NCBI GenBank assembly: GCA_900542825.1
Contig: UQOY01000012.1
Location: 1 to 61,865 of the forward strand
Source: an uncultured Collinsella sp.
Lineage (GTDB): Bacteria > Actinomycetota > Coriobacteriia > Coriobacteriales > Coriobacteriaceae
Length of the DNA stretch: 61,865 bases
Direction of reading: 5' to 3'
How positions within the stretch are numbered: the first letter of the stretch is position 1; each line of letters begins with the position of its first letter. Both the position numbers and the translations under genes were made by a program. The notes under the pieces are model-generated. The model had not been told where the DNA came from. It saw only the letters and a list, made by a program, of their open reading frames with translations, and ran no database searches. Shown here in pieces: positions 42,131 through 50,104 of the stretch.

Positions 42131-43387
42131 ATGGCAAACGAGATCTGGACCATCAAGCGTTGTCTCGAGTGGACCAAGGAGTACCTGGCCGAGCGCGGCG
42201 AGGAACACCCCCGACTTTCTGCCGAGTGGCTGCTGTGCGCAGCCACGGGTCTGGCGCGCATTGACTTATATATGCGTATGGACGAGACGCTTGATGCTGT
42301 GCAGCTCGAGACCATGCACGCGGCCGTTGTCCGCCGCGCTAAGGGCGAGCCGCTGCAATACATCACGGGCAGCACGCAGTTTCGCATGATCGACGTCGCA
42401 TGCGCCCCCGGTGTACTCATTCCGCGTCCCGAGACCGAGATGCTCGTCGAGGAAGTCCTCAATTATCTGGATGCCGAGGTGCTTAGCTCCGAGGCTGCCG
42501 CTCGTCAGCGCGTTGAGCTGCCCTGGAACGACGAGGTCGAGCGGGCGCGCAAAGCCGAAGCCGCATTGGCCGACGAGCGAGCGATGGCCGAGCGCCGTGC
42601 CGCCAACCTCACGGCTGCTGACGAGGCGGCGTTGGGTAGCGATGTGCTGGGCAGCCGCGCCTATGCCGAGGAACTGGCCGACCGCGAGGCCGAGGAAGCC
42701 GCCGCGCAGGCAGCGGAGGCCGAGGCCGACGCTGAGGAAACCGCTGAGTCCGAGCTCGACGAATACGGCATCGCCATCGAAGATACCGACCAGGAGACGG
42801 CTTCGGCTCAGGATGCCGCTGCGCCCGCCCCAGCCGAGTCCCGCACTGCCCGCGTTCTCGAGGTCGGCTGCGGCACGGGCTGTATCTCGCTTTCCCTTGC
42901 CTGGGAGCGCCGCGGGCATGTTACCTGCACCGCCACCGATATCGAGCCGCGCGCCATCGACCTGGCCACCAAAAACCGCGATGCGCTCGGGCTCACGTCC
43001 GATGAGGTCGCCCTCAGCCTCACGAACCTGGTGAGCTCTATCCCCCGCGAAGAGTGGGGCACCTTTGATGTACTCGTCTCCAACCCACCCTACATCCCGA
43101 CCGGCGTCATGCGCTCGCTGCCGCACGAGGTCAAGGACTTTGAGCCCGATTTGGCGCTCGAGGGCGGTGCCGATGGCCTTGATATCTTCCGCCGCCTGCT
43201 CAATGCGGCGCCCTATATGCTGCGCGCCGGTGGCCTGTTTGCCTGCGAGCTCTACGAGGGCGCCCTCGACGCCGCCGCCGAGCTCTGCCGCCAGGCGGGT
43301 CTCTCGGACGTGCGCATCGTCCGTGACCTCACCGATCGTCCCCGCATCGTCCGTGCTATCGTCACCGAGCCCAAACAGCGTCAGTAA
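42131..43387 (+). CDS. prmC: Release-factor glutamine methyltransferase PrmC with a large acidic insertion
   Basis: A 418-aa enzyme that methylates the GGQ glutamine of release factors. The N-terminal helical domain (residues 1-105) includes QYITGSTQFRMIDVACAPGVLIPRPETE, the family signature. The SAM site is VLEVGCGTGCISLS (242-255) and the catalytic motif is SNPPYIP. Between these, residues about 116-238 are an extra Ala/Glu-rich, largely charged segment not seen in typical about 280-aa PrmC. The frame is continuous and the codon use is like the rest. RBS GGAGGA. In the usual order after prfA. Confidence 0.92.
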   Translation: MANEIWTIKRCLEWTKEYLAERGEEHPRLSAEWLLCAATGLARIDLYMRMDETLDAVQLETMHAAVVRRAKGEPLQYITGSTQFRMIDVACAPGVLIPRPETEMLVEEVLNYLDAEVLSSEAAARQRVELPWNDEVERARKAEAALADERAMAERRAANLTAADEAALGSDVLGSRAYAEELADREAEEAAAQAAEAEADAEETAESELDEYGIAIEDTDQETASAQDAAAPAPAESRTARVLEVGCGTGCISLSLAWERRGHVTCTATDIEPRAIDLATKNRDALGLTSDEVALSLTNLVSSIPREEWGTFDVLVSNPPYIPTGVMRSLPHEVKDFEPDLALEGGADGLDIFRRLLNAAPYMLRAGGLFACELYEGALDAAAELCRQAGLSDVRIVRDLTDRPRIVRAIVTEPKQRQ

Positions 43388-43401
43388 TATTTATTAACTA
43401 G

Positions 43402-43431
43402 TTAGCAAAAATTATAAAGTAGTTTATAATT
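43402..43431 (+). promoter_or_regulatory. hicAB promoter and operator
   Basis: TTAGCA (43402-43407), a 17-nt spacer and TATAAT (43425-43430). A perfect inverted repeat, AATTATAAA (43410-43418) and TTTATAATT (43423-43431), spans the spacer and -10, as expected for HicB autorepression. The region is AT-rich compared with its surroundings. Confidence 0.8.
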
Positions 43432-43455
43432 AGGACGCCTGAAAGAGGTCGGTCC

Positions 43456-43641
43456 TTGCAACCTCCTACCTTTCGGGAAATCATTGCCCTGCTCAAGCAC
43501 GATGGATTCGTGAAGGTCGCGCAAGTCGGTAGTCATGCTAAGTATGTTTCTGGTGACCGTGTTGTCACCGTGAACGGTTCTGGTGGTGATCGACCAAAGA
43601 AGGGCACGTGGGCAAGTATTCGTCGCCAAGCTGGATGGTAG
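43456..43641 (+). CDS. hicA: HicA toxin (mRNA interferase)
   Basis: A 61-aa double-stranded-RNA-binding-fold toxin. Features: TFREIIALLKHDGFVKVAQVGSHAKY with the catalytic His in GSHAKY, and the C-terminal KGTWASIRRQAGW, typical of HicA. It starts with a TTG at 43456 after AAGAGGT. HicA cleaves mRNA when the antitoxin is lost. Located directly before hicB. Confidence 0.85.
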   Translation: MQPPTFREIIALLKHDGFVKVAQVGSHAKYVSGDRVVTVNGSGGDRPKKGTWASIRRQAGW

Positions 43642-43652
43642 TTGGAGGCAAA

Positions 43653-44099
43653 ATGAGGCAGCGATTTATCTATGACTGCGTTCTCATAAAAGAAGACGAC
43701 GGTTACTGCGCTAGCTTCCCGCAGATTCCCGGCGCCTTTGCCGATGGCGATACGCGCGAAGAAGCGATTGCCCATGCCACCGAGGCGCTGATGGCGTTTT
43801 TGGCCGACGACCTCAACAACGGTTTGACTCCGGCAGGGTACGAACGCTCGGCCGAGGTCGTGGCCCTTTCAGTCGAAATCGACCACGAAAGTGCGAGAGA
43901 GGCGGCGTGCCGAACATTTAAAGACGCAGCGCTGGACCTCAAAGTCTCCGCTCCGCGGATTACCGCGCTGGTCAAAGCCGGAAAGCTCGATGTTGAACTC
44001 GTTGACGGCCGTCGGATGATAACGATAGACAGCATCGAGCGCTACGCCGCCCAAGAACGCCACGCCGGCAGGCCAAAGAAGTTTGTTGCAGTCCAATAA
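43653..44099 (+). CDS. hicB: HicB-family antitoxin
   Basis: A 148-aa antitoxin. The N-terminal RNase H-like HicB domain includes DGYCASFPQIPGAFADGDTREEAIAHATEAL. The C-terminal about 60 residues form a DNA-binding-like part (VSAPRITALVKAGKLDVELVDGRRMITIDSIERYA) reminiscent of excisionase-type winged helices rather than ribbon-helix-helix. Starts with the ATG at 43653 after TTGGAGG, 11 nt past the hicA stop. Binds HicA and presumably the palindrome at 43410-43431. Confidence 0.85.
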   Translation: MRQRFIYDCVLIKEDDGYCASFPQIPGAFADGDTREEAIAHATEALMAFLADDLNNGLTPAGYERSAEVVALSVEIDHESAREAACRTFKDAALDLKVSAPRITALVKAGKLDVELVDGRRMITIDSIERYAAQERHAGRPKKFVAVQ

Positions 44100-44232
44100 C
44101 CCCTCACTTTCACCGACTACTAGAGCCGCTCACCAAACCAACATGCGCTCTGGGCAAATAGGTTGAACGTTTCGTGCGAGAATGCCCCACAGTAAACAAA
44201 CTTTCACCAGAGCGTAAGGGGCTGGCATACAC

Positions 44233-44976
44233 ATGCAGACGGTCTACCGGGTATACGAGGGAGCGCGCGAGCCGCATCGGCTCGCCGTTGAGCGTACGGT
44301 CGAGGTGCTCGGCTGTGGCGGCTTGGCGCTGATCCCGACCGAGACGGTCTACGGTGTCGCCGTAGCGGTTAACGCCTTCTCGGACGCCGTACCCCAAGAT
44401 ACAAGCGAATTCCCATCGTGGCCGCGCGATCCGCAGGCTGCCGTCAACGGCGCCGCAGTCCCTGCGCTCGGCACCGGCTATCGTCGTATCTTCACTCTCA
44501 AGCAACGTGAACTCACGCAAACCGTCGCTTGGCTGGTCGATGGCGTCGAAGCGCTCGACCGCTATGGCGTGGATATCCCGGAAGAAGCCCGCGTACTCGC
44601 GCGACGATGCTGGCCGGGAGCCCTGACTATCGTGATTAAGGCAGCCCCCTGCGTGCCGACCTTTATGCGCGCTGCCGACGACACCGTGGCCCTGCGCGCT
44701 TCGGCCTCTCCCGTGGTCCAAGCGCTCATCCGCGCCTGCGGCAGTCCCCTTGCCTGCACGAGCGCCAATACACATGGGGCGCCCTCGCCGGCAAGCTTTG
44801 CCGCCGTCGAGGGTCGCATCCTGGAGGGGGTCGATGTTGCCGTCGACGCCGGTGAGACCTCGTGTCGCGACGCCTCGACCATCGTGTCGTTCCAGCACGG
44901 CGAGCTCCAGATTCTGCGCCGAGGCGCACTTCCCGCGTCAGAGATCGAGCGGGTCCTGTCCGACCCGTTGCATTAG
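44233..44976 (+). CDS. tsaC: YrdC/Sua5-domain threonylcarbamoyl-AMP synthase
   Basis: A 247-aa YrdC-domain enzyme making threonylcarbamoyl-AMP for the t6A37 tRNA modification. Features: GGLALIPTETVYGVAVAVNA, the K-R element in FTLKQRE, PGALTIVI, DTVALRAS and LACTSANTHGAPS (SxN). Compared with the usual about 200 aa, an extra about 40 residues (DTSEFPSWPRDPQAA...) lie between ETVYG and KQRE. The ATG at 44233 follows AAGGGGCTGG. It precedes glpK by 13 nt and is probably co-transcribed. Confidence 0.85.
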   Translation: MQTVYRVYEGAREPHRLAVERTVEVLGCGGLALIPTETVYGVAVAVNAFSDAVPQDTSEFPSWPRDPQAAVNGAAVPALGTGYRRIFTLKQRELTQTVAWLVDGVEALDRYGVDIPEEARVLARRCWPGALTIVIKAAPCVPTFMRAADDTVALRASASPVVQALIRACGSPLACTSANTHGAPSPASFAAVEGRILEGVDVAVDAGETSCRDASTIVSFQHGELQILRRGALPASEIERVLSDPLH

Positions 44977-44989
44977 AAAGGTGTTCGCG

Positions 44990-46531
44990 ATGTCGTTGAA
45001 TCTAGGCAGTCTGGGCATGGAAGATGCCTCGTTTAACTTTGGCGGTTCCTACATCATGGCGCTCGACTGCGGCACCACCTCGGTACTTGCGACCATCGTC
45101 GACGAGTACGGCTGCATCGTCGCGCAGGCACGTCGCAGCGTCAAAACGAGTTTTCCGCGTCCCGGTTGGGTAGAGCAAGACCCCACGGCGGTCCTTGCCA
45201 GCCAGATCGCCGTCATGATGGAAGTCCAGTTTAAGAGCGGTATCCACTCCGACCGCATTGCCGCCATCGGCATCTCCAACCAGCGCGAGACCACGGTGGT
45301 CTGGGACCGCGTGAGCGGCCAGCCCATCTATAACGCCATCGTATGGCAGTGCCGTCGTACCGCGCCGGCAATCGACGAGTTGGTTGAACAGGGTTGCGAG
45401 GAGCTGGTGCGCTCCCGCACGGGACTCACGCTCGACCCGTATTTCTCGGCCTCCAAGGTGCAGTGGATTCTCGACAACGTCGACGGCGCACGCGAGAGCG
45501 CGGCGGCGGGCGACCTCATGTTTGGCACCATCGACACCTGGCTCATCTACAACCTCACCGGCGGCCAGGTCTTTGCCACCGACTACACCAATGCCAGCCG
45601 CACGGCACTCTTTAATATCCATACGCTCGATTGGGACGACGACCTGCTGGCGCTCTTTGACGTTCCACGTTCCATGATGCCCGAGGTTCGCTGGAGCTCG
45701 GGCGACTACGGCCGCGTTGCGAGCGACATCATGACCAACATGCCGCCCATCATGGGTGTGGCGGGCGACCAACAGGCATCGCTGTTCGGTCACTGCTGCT
45801 TCTATCCCGGCCAGACCAAAAACACCTATGGCACGGGCTGCTTTATGCTCATGAACACCGGCGACAAGATCGTCGAATCCAAGAATGGCCTGGTCTCCAC
45901 CATCGGTATCGCAGCGGGCGGCAAAGTCAGCTATGCGCTCGAGGGCTCTATTTTTGCCGCCGGCTCAACGATGAACTGGCTGCGCGATAACATGGGCGTT
46001 ATCTCCAACGTATCCGAATCGGCACAGCTCGCCTCCTCGATCAGCGATAACGAGGGATGCTACTTTGTCCCCGCTTTCGCGGGCTTGGGTGCACCTTGGT
46101 GGGACGCGCACGCCCGCGGCATCGTATGCGGTCTGACCGGCGCCTCGAGCCGCGCGACCATCGTGCGTGCCGCTTGCGAGTCCATGGCCTATCAGAGCTA
46201 TGACGTCCTGCGTGCCATGGAGCAGGACGTGGGGCTTTCGATTGAGCGCCTGTCTGTCGATGGCGGTGCCTCGCGCAACGAGTTCATCATGCAATTCCAG
46301 GCCGACCTGCTGGATATCCCCGTGCTGCAATGTGAGACGGTGGAGACCACGGCAATCGGTGCCGCGTACTTGGCGGGCCTTGCCGTCGGCTATTGGGAAG
46401 ACCTGGAAGAGCTGGAGCAAAATGCCCAGATCGTTAGGACCTTCCTTCCCCACATGTCCGCCGAGCGCCGTGAGCAAAACCTTGCAGGTTGGCGTGATGC
46501 AGTCAAGCGCTCGCTCAGTACCGCACAGTAG
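44990..46531 (+). CDS. glpK: Glycerol kinase
   Basis: A 513-aa FGGY-family kinase converting glycerol to glycerol-3-phosphate. Motifs: IMALDCGTTSVLATIVDE (phosphate 1), ISNQRETTVVWD, VWQCRRT, the family's FGTIDTWLIYNLTGG, GDQQASLFG, NTYGTGCFMLMNTG (FGGY signature region) and VDGGASRNEFIMQFQADLL (adenosine site). The ATG at 44990 follows GAAAGG. An about 20-residue N-terminal extension precedes the first strand. No glpF or glpD is nearby. Confidence 0.92.
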   Translation: MSLNLGSLGMEDASFNFGGSYIMALDCGTTSVLATIVDEYGCIVAQARRSVKTSFPRPGWVEQDPTAVLASQIAVMMEVQFKSGIHSDRIAAIGISNQRETTVVWDRVSGQPIYNAIVWQCRRTAPAIDELVEQGCEELVRSRTGLTLDPYFSASKVQWILDNVDGARESAAAGDLMFGTIDTWLIYNLTGGQVFATDYTNASRTALFNIHTLDWDDDLLALFDVPRSMMPEVRWSSGDYGRVASDIMTNMPPIMGVAGDQQASLFGHCCFYPGQTKNTYGTGCFMLMNTGDKIVESKNGLVSTIGIAAGGKVSYALEGSIFAAGSTMNWLRDNMGVISNVSESAQLASSISDNEGCYFVPAFAGLGAPWWDAHARGIVCGLTGASSRATIVRAACESMAYQSYDVLRAMEQDVGLSIERLSVDGGASRNEFIMQFQADLLDIPVLQCETVETTAIGAAYLAGLAVGYWEDLEELEQNAQIVRTFLPHMSAERREQNLAGWRDAVKRSLSTAQ

Positions 46532-46652
46532 GGCTGCGATGGGCTGCTCGATACAACAAACCGCTAAACTAATGCATGGCGTGCGGCGGCAACATTGCTA
46601 CGCGCCTTGTCAGCAAGGCCGTTTTGCGGCCGCAACGAAAGGGGCAAGACCC

Positions 46653-47300
46653 ATGACCGTTACCTACGATACGTCCCGCGTAACGCTTGTCGATCATCCG
46701 CTCGTCCAGCATAAGCTGTCGATCCTGCGCGACAAGGAGACCGGCACCAACCAGTTCCGTCAGCTCGTGCGCGAGCTTGCGCTTTTTGACGGCTACGAGG
46801 CCATGCGCGACCTGCCCATGGAGGATGTCGAAGTCGAGACTCCCATCACGACCGCCACGTTTAAGCAGCTTGCCGGCAAGAAGCTCGCCATCGTCCCCAT
46901 TCTGCGCGCGGGCCTTGGCATGGTCGACGGCATCCTCGACCTGGTGCCCTCTGCCCGCGTGGGCCACATTGGCATGGAGCGCGACGAGGTCACCCACGAG
47001 CCACATGAGTATTACTGCAAGATGCCCAAGGATATCGACCAGCGTATCTGCCTGGTCGTCGATCCCATGCTCGCCACGGGCGGTTCTGCCGAGATGGCTA
47101 TCAGCTATCTGCGCGAGCGCGGTGTCAAGGACATCCGCATGCTGTGCATCGTCGCGGCCCCCGAGGGCCTCAAGTCGCTGACCGAGAAAGACCCCGACGT
47201 GCATATCTATACCTGCGCCATTGACGACCACCTCAACGAGGCCGCCTACATCGTCCCCGGCCTGGGCGATGCCGGCGACCGTATCTACGGCACGCTGTAG
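46653..47300 (+). CDS. upp: Uracil phosphoribosyltransferase
   Basis: A 215-aa enzyme salvaging uracil to UMP with PRPP. Features: VTLVDHPLVQHKLSILRDKET at the N terminus, ILRAGLGMVDGILDLVP, the PRPP-binding VVDPMLATGGSA and the C-terminal uracil-binding YIVPGLGDAGDRIYGT. Typical length. RBS AAAGGGG before the ATG at 46653. Often found upstream of the ATP synthase operon in Gram-positives, as here. Confidence 0.95.
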   Translation: MTVTYDTSRVTLVDHPLVQHKLSILRDKETGTNQFRQLVRELALFDGYEAMRDLPMEDVEVETPITTATFKQLAGKKLAIVPILRAGLGMVDGILDLVPSARVGHIGMERDEVTHEPHEYYCKMPKDIDQRICLVVDPMLATGGSAEMAISYLRERGVKDIRMLCIVAAPEGLKSLTEKDPDVHIYTCAIDDHLNEAAYIVPGLGDAGDRIYGTL

Positions 47301-47491
47301 TCTCTAGGCCAAACCGGCTAACGTCGATAATACGAAGGAACGGTGCGTGCGGACAAATAAAAGGCGACCGCGCTCACCCCTGTTAACGGACGTTTCGCCC
47401 CGCAGGGTACGGAAAAACGCATTACCGTAGCTGCGGGATAAAGAAGGTCTTAAGAAAACGTACAGCTGCGTATTAACCGATGCTTTTTCGG

Positions 47492-47519
47492 TTGTACTTT
47501 AGCGATTGGCTCGTACAAT
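47492..47519 (+). promoter_or_regulatory. Candidate ATP synthase operon promoter
   Basis: TTGTAC (47492-47497), a 16-nt spacer and TACAAT (47514-47519), about 63 nt before the first gene start. The rest of 47301-47581 holds no gene. Confidence 0.5.
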
Positions 47520-47581
47520 AGTCACCAATGTTTGGCGGGAACTGTTCTGGGAAGCGTTAAAAAAGGAAAGTGAGGACGCCA

Positions 47582-47893
47582 GTGTTTCAGATAGCCGATT
47601 TGCTCGCTATCGTTGCAGGCGCCATCGCGGGCGCGGTCGCCTTTCTTCCCTTTGTCTTTACGCTCAAGCCGGTTCTTGACGATAAACAGAATGCGGACAT
47701 GCTCAAGGGCATGGTGAGCCTAGCGGTCTCGGCGATCGCGCTGCTCGTCTTTACCCTGGTCGTGTTCGCGTTGTTCGGAGAGGCGTTTCGTATGTTCCTC
47801 CTGGGCGAGGCAATCGGCTTCGTGGCCTTTATGGCCGCCTGCACGGTCCGTGTCGCCAAGGCACTGCGGGATCCTCATGAGGTCGAAAGGTAA
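47582..47893 (+). CDS. atpI: AtpI-like small membrane protein
   Basis: A 103-aa protein with three to four hydrophobic segments, first in the ATP synthase operon, the usual position of AtpI, an assembly helper for the c-ring. Sequence similarity of AtpI proteins is low, so the assignment rests on position, size and topology. The GTG at 47582 is spaced 6 nt from GAGG; a GTG at 47570 lies too close to AAAGGA. It ends in a charged DPHEVER tail, 3 nt before atpB. Confidence 0.6.
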   Translation: MFQIADLLAIVAGAIAGAVAFLPFVFTLKPVLDDKQNADMLKGMVSLAVSAIALLVFTLVVFALFGEAFRMFLLGEAIGFVAFMAACTVRVAKALRDPHEVER

Positions 47894-47896
47894 GTC

Positions 47897-48700
47897 GTGG
47901 AAATTTTTGAAAAGCTGCCCGATGAGATTAATCATCTGGTTAGCGAGTTCAGCTCCACCCCCGTCGTGGGCGATCTGAGCTGCGGTATCACGCAGTACTC
48001 GTTTTGGCTGATCGTCTCCACGATCGTGCTCCTGATCGTCCTGGCCGTGTTCAAGAAGAAGCAGACCCTGGTTCCCAAGGGCTTCTTCGTCAACGGTTTC
48101 GAGTACATCATCGAGTACGTCGAGAACGATATCGGCAAGGGCGTCGTGGGTGAGAACTGGAAGAAGCACTTCCCGTTCCTGTGCTCGCTTTTCCTGTTCA
48201 TCCTGATCAATAACATGATCGGCCTGATTCCGGGAATGAAGCCCGGCACCGGCGCAATCGGCTCCACCGCCGCGCTCGCCATCTTCGCCTTCGTGTATTT
48301 CATCTACTACGGATGCAAGGCTCACGGCGTGATCGGCTACATCAAGAGCCTCGCCCCGCAGGGCGTGAGCTTCCCGATGAACGTGCTTGTGTGGGTCGTC
48401 GAGCTTTTCTCGACCTTCCTGCGCCTCATCACGCTCGCCGTCCGTCTGTTCTGCAACATGTTCGCAGGACACGTGGTCATGGGCTCGTTCGCCATCATGG
48501 CGAGCATGTTCATGCAGCCGCTGCTTCAGCAGGTTTCCGCGGCTCACGCCGTCGGCGCCCTGCCTTCGCTGGCCTGGCTTGCCATCCTCATCCTGATTTA
48601 TACGATCGAGCTTGTGGTCGGCGCCATCCAGGCTTACGTCTTCACGGTCCTTACCGCCGTGTATGTCTCCGAGGCAGAGGAGGTTGCGGAGGAGGAGTAG
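47897..48700 (+). CDS. atpB: ATP synthase subunit a
   Basis: A 267-aa Fo channel subunit. The essential arginine lies in FLRLITLAVRLFCNMFAGH, and IELVVGAIQAYVFTVLTAVYV is the conserved final helix. GTG start at 47897 after GAAAGG. Five to six helices. The C terminus is acidic (EAEEVAEEE). Followed by a 125-nt gap before atpE, which may contain translation or RNA-stability signals. Confidence 0.95.
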   Translation: MEIFEKLPDEINHLVSEFSSTPVVGDLSCGITQYSFWLIVSTIVLLIVLAVFKKKQTLVPKGFFVNGFEYIIEYVENDIGKGVVGENWKKHFPFLCSLFLFILINNMIGLIPGMKPGTGAIGSTAALAIFAFVYFIYYGCKAHGVIGYIKSLAPQGVSFPMNVLVWVVELFSTFLRLITLAVRLFCNMFAGHVVMGSFAIMASMFMQPLLQQVSAAHAVGALPSLAWLAILILIYTIELVVGAIQAYVFTVLTAVYVSEAEEVAEEE

Positions 48701-48825
48701 TCTTCCGTTCGCGCCTTAAAGGTAAGGCAATTCGTTAAACCGCCGGTGCCCGTACCCATGGAGCCCGGCAGTTATAAATAAGGTTATCCTGCGTGAAATA
48801 AGACACGCACGACAAAGGAGGAATC

Positions 48826-49020
48826 GTGGGAGTTATCGGTTACGGTCTCGGTGTTATCGGCGCTGGTCTTGCTATCGGCCTGTCTGCTCTGGGTGCTACG
48901 GGTGCTATGGCCCGTCAGCCTGAGGTCCAGGGCCGCGTGTTCACCGTCTTCATCATGGGCTCCGCCTTCGGCGAGGCTCTGGCTCTGATCGGCTTCGTTG
49001 TCGCGCTGATCGTTAAATAG
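48826..49020 (+). CDS. atpE: ATP synthase subunit c
   Basis: A 64-aa two-helix proteolipid, shorter than the usual 70-90 aa. Helix 1 is GVIGAGLAIGLSALGATGAMA; the polar loop ARQPE is canonical. The ion-binding Glu lies in GSAFGEALALIG. The residue after it is Ala and no Gln is seen in helix 1, which argues for proton rather than sodium coupling (inference). GTG start after a strong AAAGGAGG, fitting the high copy number of c. Confidence 0.95.
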   Translation: MGVIGYGLGVIGAGLAIGLSALGATGAMARQPEVQGRVFTVFIMGSAFGEALALIGFVVALIVK

Positions 49021-49035
49021 CACGGAGCGTCAAGT

Positions 49036-49638
49036 ATGAATCTTTCATCCCAGAAGAGCGCGATTGCACTCTCCGCGTCCGCGGCCGCGCTGCTCATGCC
49101 GGTTTCCGCGTTCGCCGAGGACGGCGCTGCCGGTGCGGACATCCTCATCCCTAAGATGGCGGAGTTCATCCCGGCGCTTATCGCCTTCCTGATCATCTGG
49201 ATCGTGCTGGCCAAGGTCGCCCTGCCGGGCATCATGAAAACCATGGAAGAGCGCGGTAAGAAGATCGAGGAGAGCCTCGACGAGGCCGAGAAGACCAAGC
49301 AGGAGGCTATCGCCAAGCGCGCTGAGTCCGACTCGATCGTCACCGACGCCCGTCGTCAGGCTGCCGACATCGTTCTCGAGGCCCGTAAGGACGCCGAGTC
49401 CGAGCGCGCCCGTATCATCGAGGCTGCTCACAAGGAGGCCGAGGAGATTATCGCCAAGGCCCACACGACCGTCGAGGACGAGCGCAAGTCCATCTACGCC
49501 GGTGCCGCGAGCTCTATCGCCGACCTGTCCGTTGCCGTCGCCACCAAGATTGTTGGCGAGTCGCTTGCGGACGAGGCCGAGCAGAAGAAGCTCATCGAGC
49601 GCTACATCCAGGAAGCAGGTAGCCTGAATGCCGACTAG
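49036..49638 (+). CDS. atpF: ATP synthase subunit b with signal-peptide-like N terminus
   Basis: A 200-aa peripheral stalk subunit. Residues 1-27 resemble a cleavable signal peptide (hydrophobic ALSASAAALLMPVSAFA then EDG). The membrane helix follows at about 44-62 (FIPALIAFLIIWIVLAKVAL). The rest is a long charged helix for the stalk. Most b subunits start directly with the membrane helix. Overlaps atpH by 11 nt. Confidence 0.93.
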   Translation: MNLSSQKSAIALSASAAALLMPVSAFAEDGAAGADILIPKMAEFIPALIAFLIIWIVLAKVALPGIMKTMEERGKKIEESLDEAEKTKQEAIAKRAESDSIVTDARRQAADIVLEARKDAESERARIIEAAHKEAEEIIAKAHTTVEDERKSIYAGAASSIADLSVAVATKIVGESLADEAEQKKLIERYIQEAGSLNAD

Positions 49639-50104
49639 CCGCTATCAGGACAAGGTGCTCGAGACCTACGCACGCTCCCTCATGGAAGCCGCCAAGGCCG
49701 AGAACCATGTGTTCGAGGACCTCGAGATGATCGAGCGCCTGGCTAGCGCCAGCCCCGAGATCATCGCCGTGCTCGACACCATGTCCAAGCGCGACCAGCT
49801 CGACCTTCTTCCCAAGGTGGCAGCTGCCTTTAAGTATGTTGCCGAGGAAGACGAGGATGTAGTGGGCGTGACCGTCACCACGGCGATCCCGCTCGACGAC
49901 GAGCTGCGTCAAACCATCACTAAGAAATGCGAGCAGGACTTCGGCCGCAAGGTATTCCTTATCGAGCAGGTCGACCCGTCTATCGTGGGCGGCCTGGTGC
50001 TCGAGGCCCGCGGCGAGCGTCGTGACATTTCCGTCAAGACGCAGCTGCGCATTGCGCAGGAGACCCTCGCAAACTCTGCTAATTCGTACGGAGGTGAAGC
50101 CTAA
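49628..50104 (+). CDS. atpH: ATP synthase subunit delta
   Basis: A 158-aa subunit linking b to the alpha3beta3 head. Signature segments: YARSLMEAAKAEN near the N terminus and the C-terminal DPSIVGGLVLEARGERRDISVKTQL. Starts inside the atpF gene end, and its stop overlaps the atpA start by one base (TAATG), implying tight coupling. Confidence 0.93.
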   Translation: MPTSRYQDKVLETYARSLMEAAKAENHVFEDLEMIERLASASPEIIAVLDTMSKRDQLDLLPKVAAAFKYVAEEDEDVVGVTVTTAIPLDDELRQTITKKCEQDFGRKVFLIEQVDPSIVGGLVLEARGERRDISVKTQLRIAQETLANSANSYGGEA

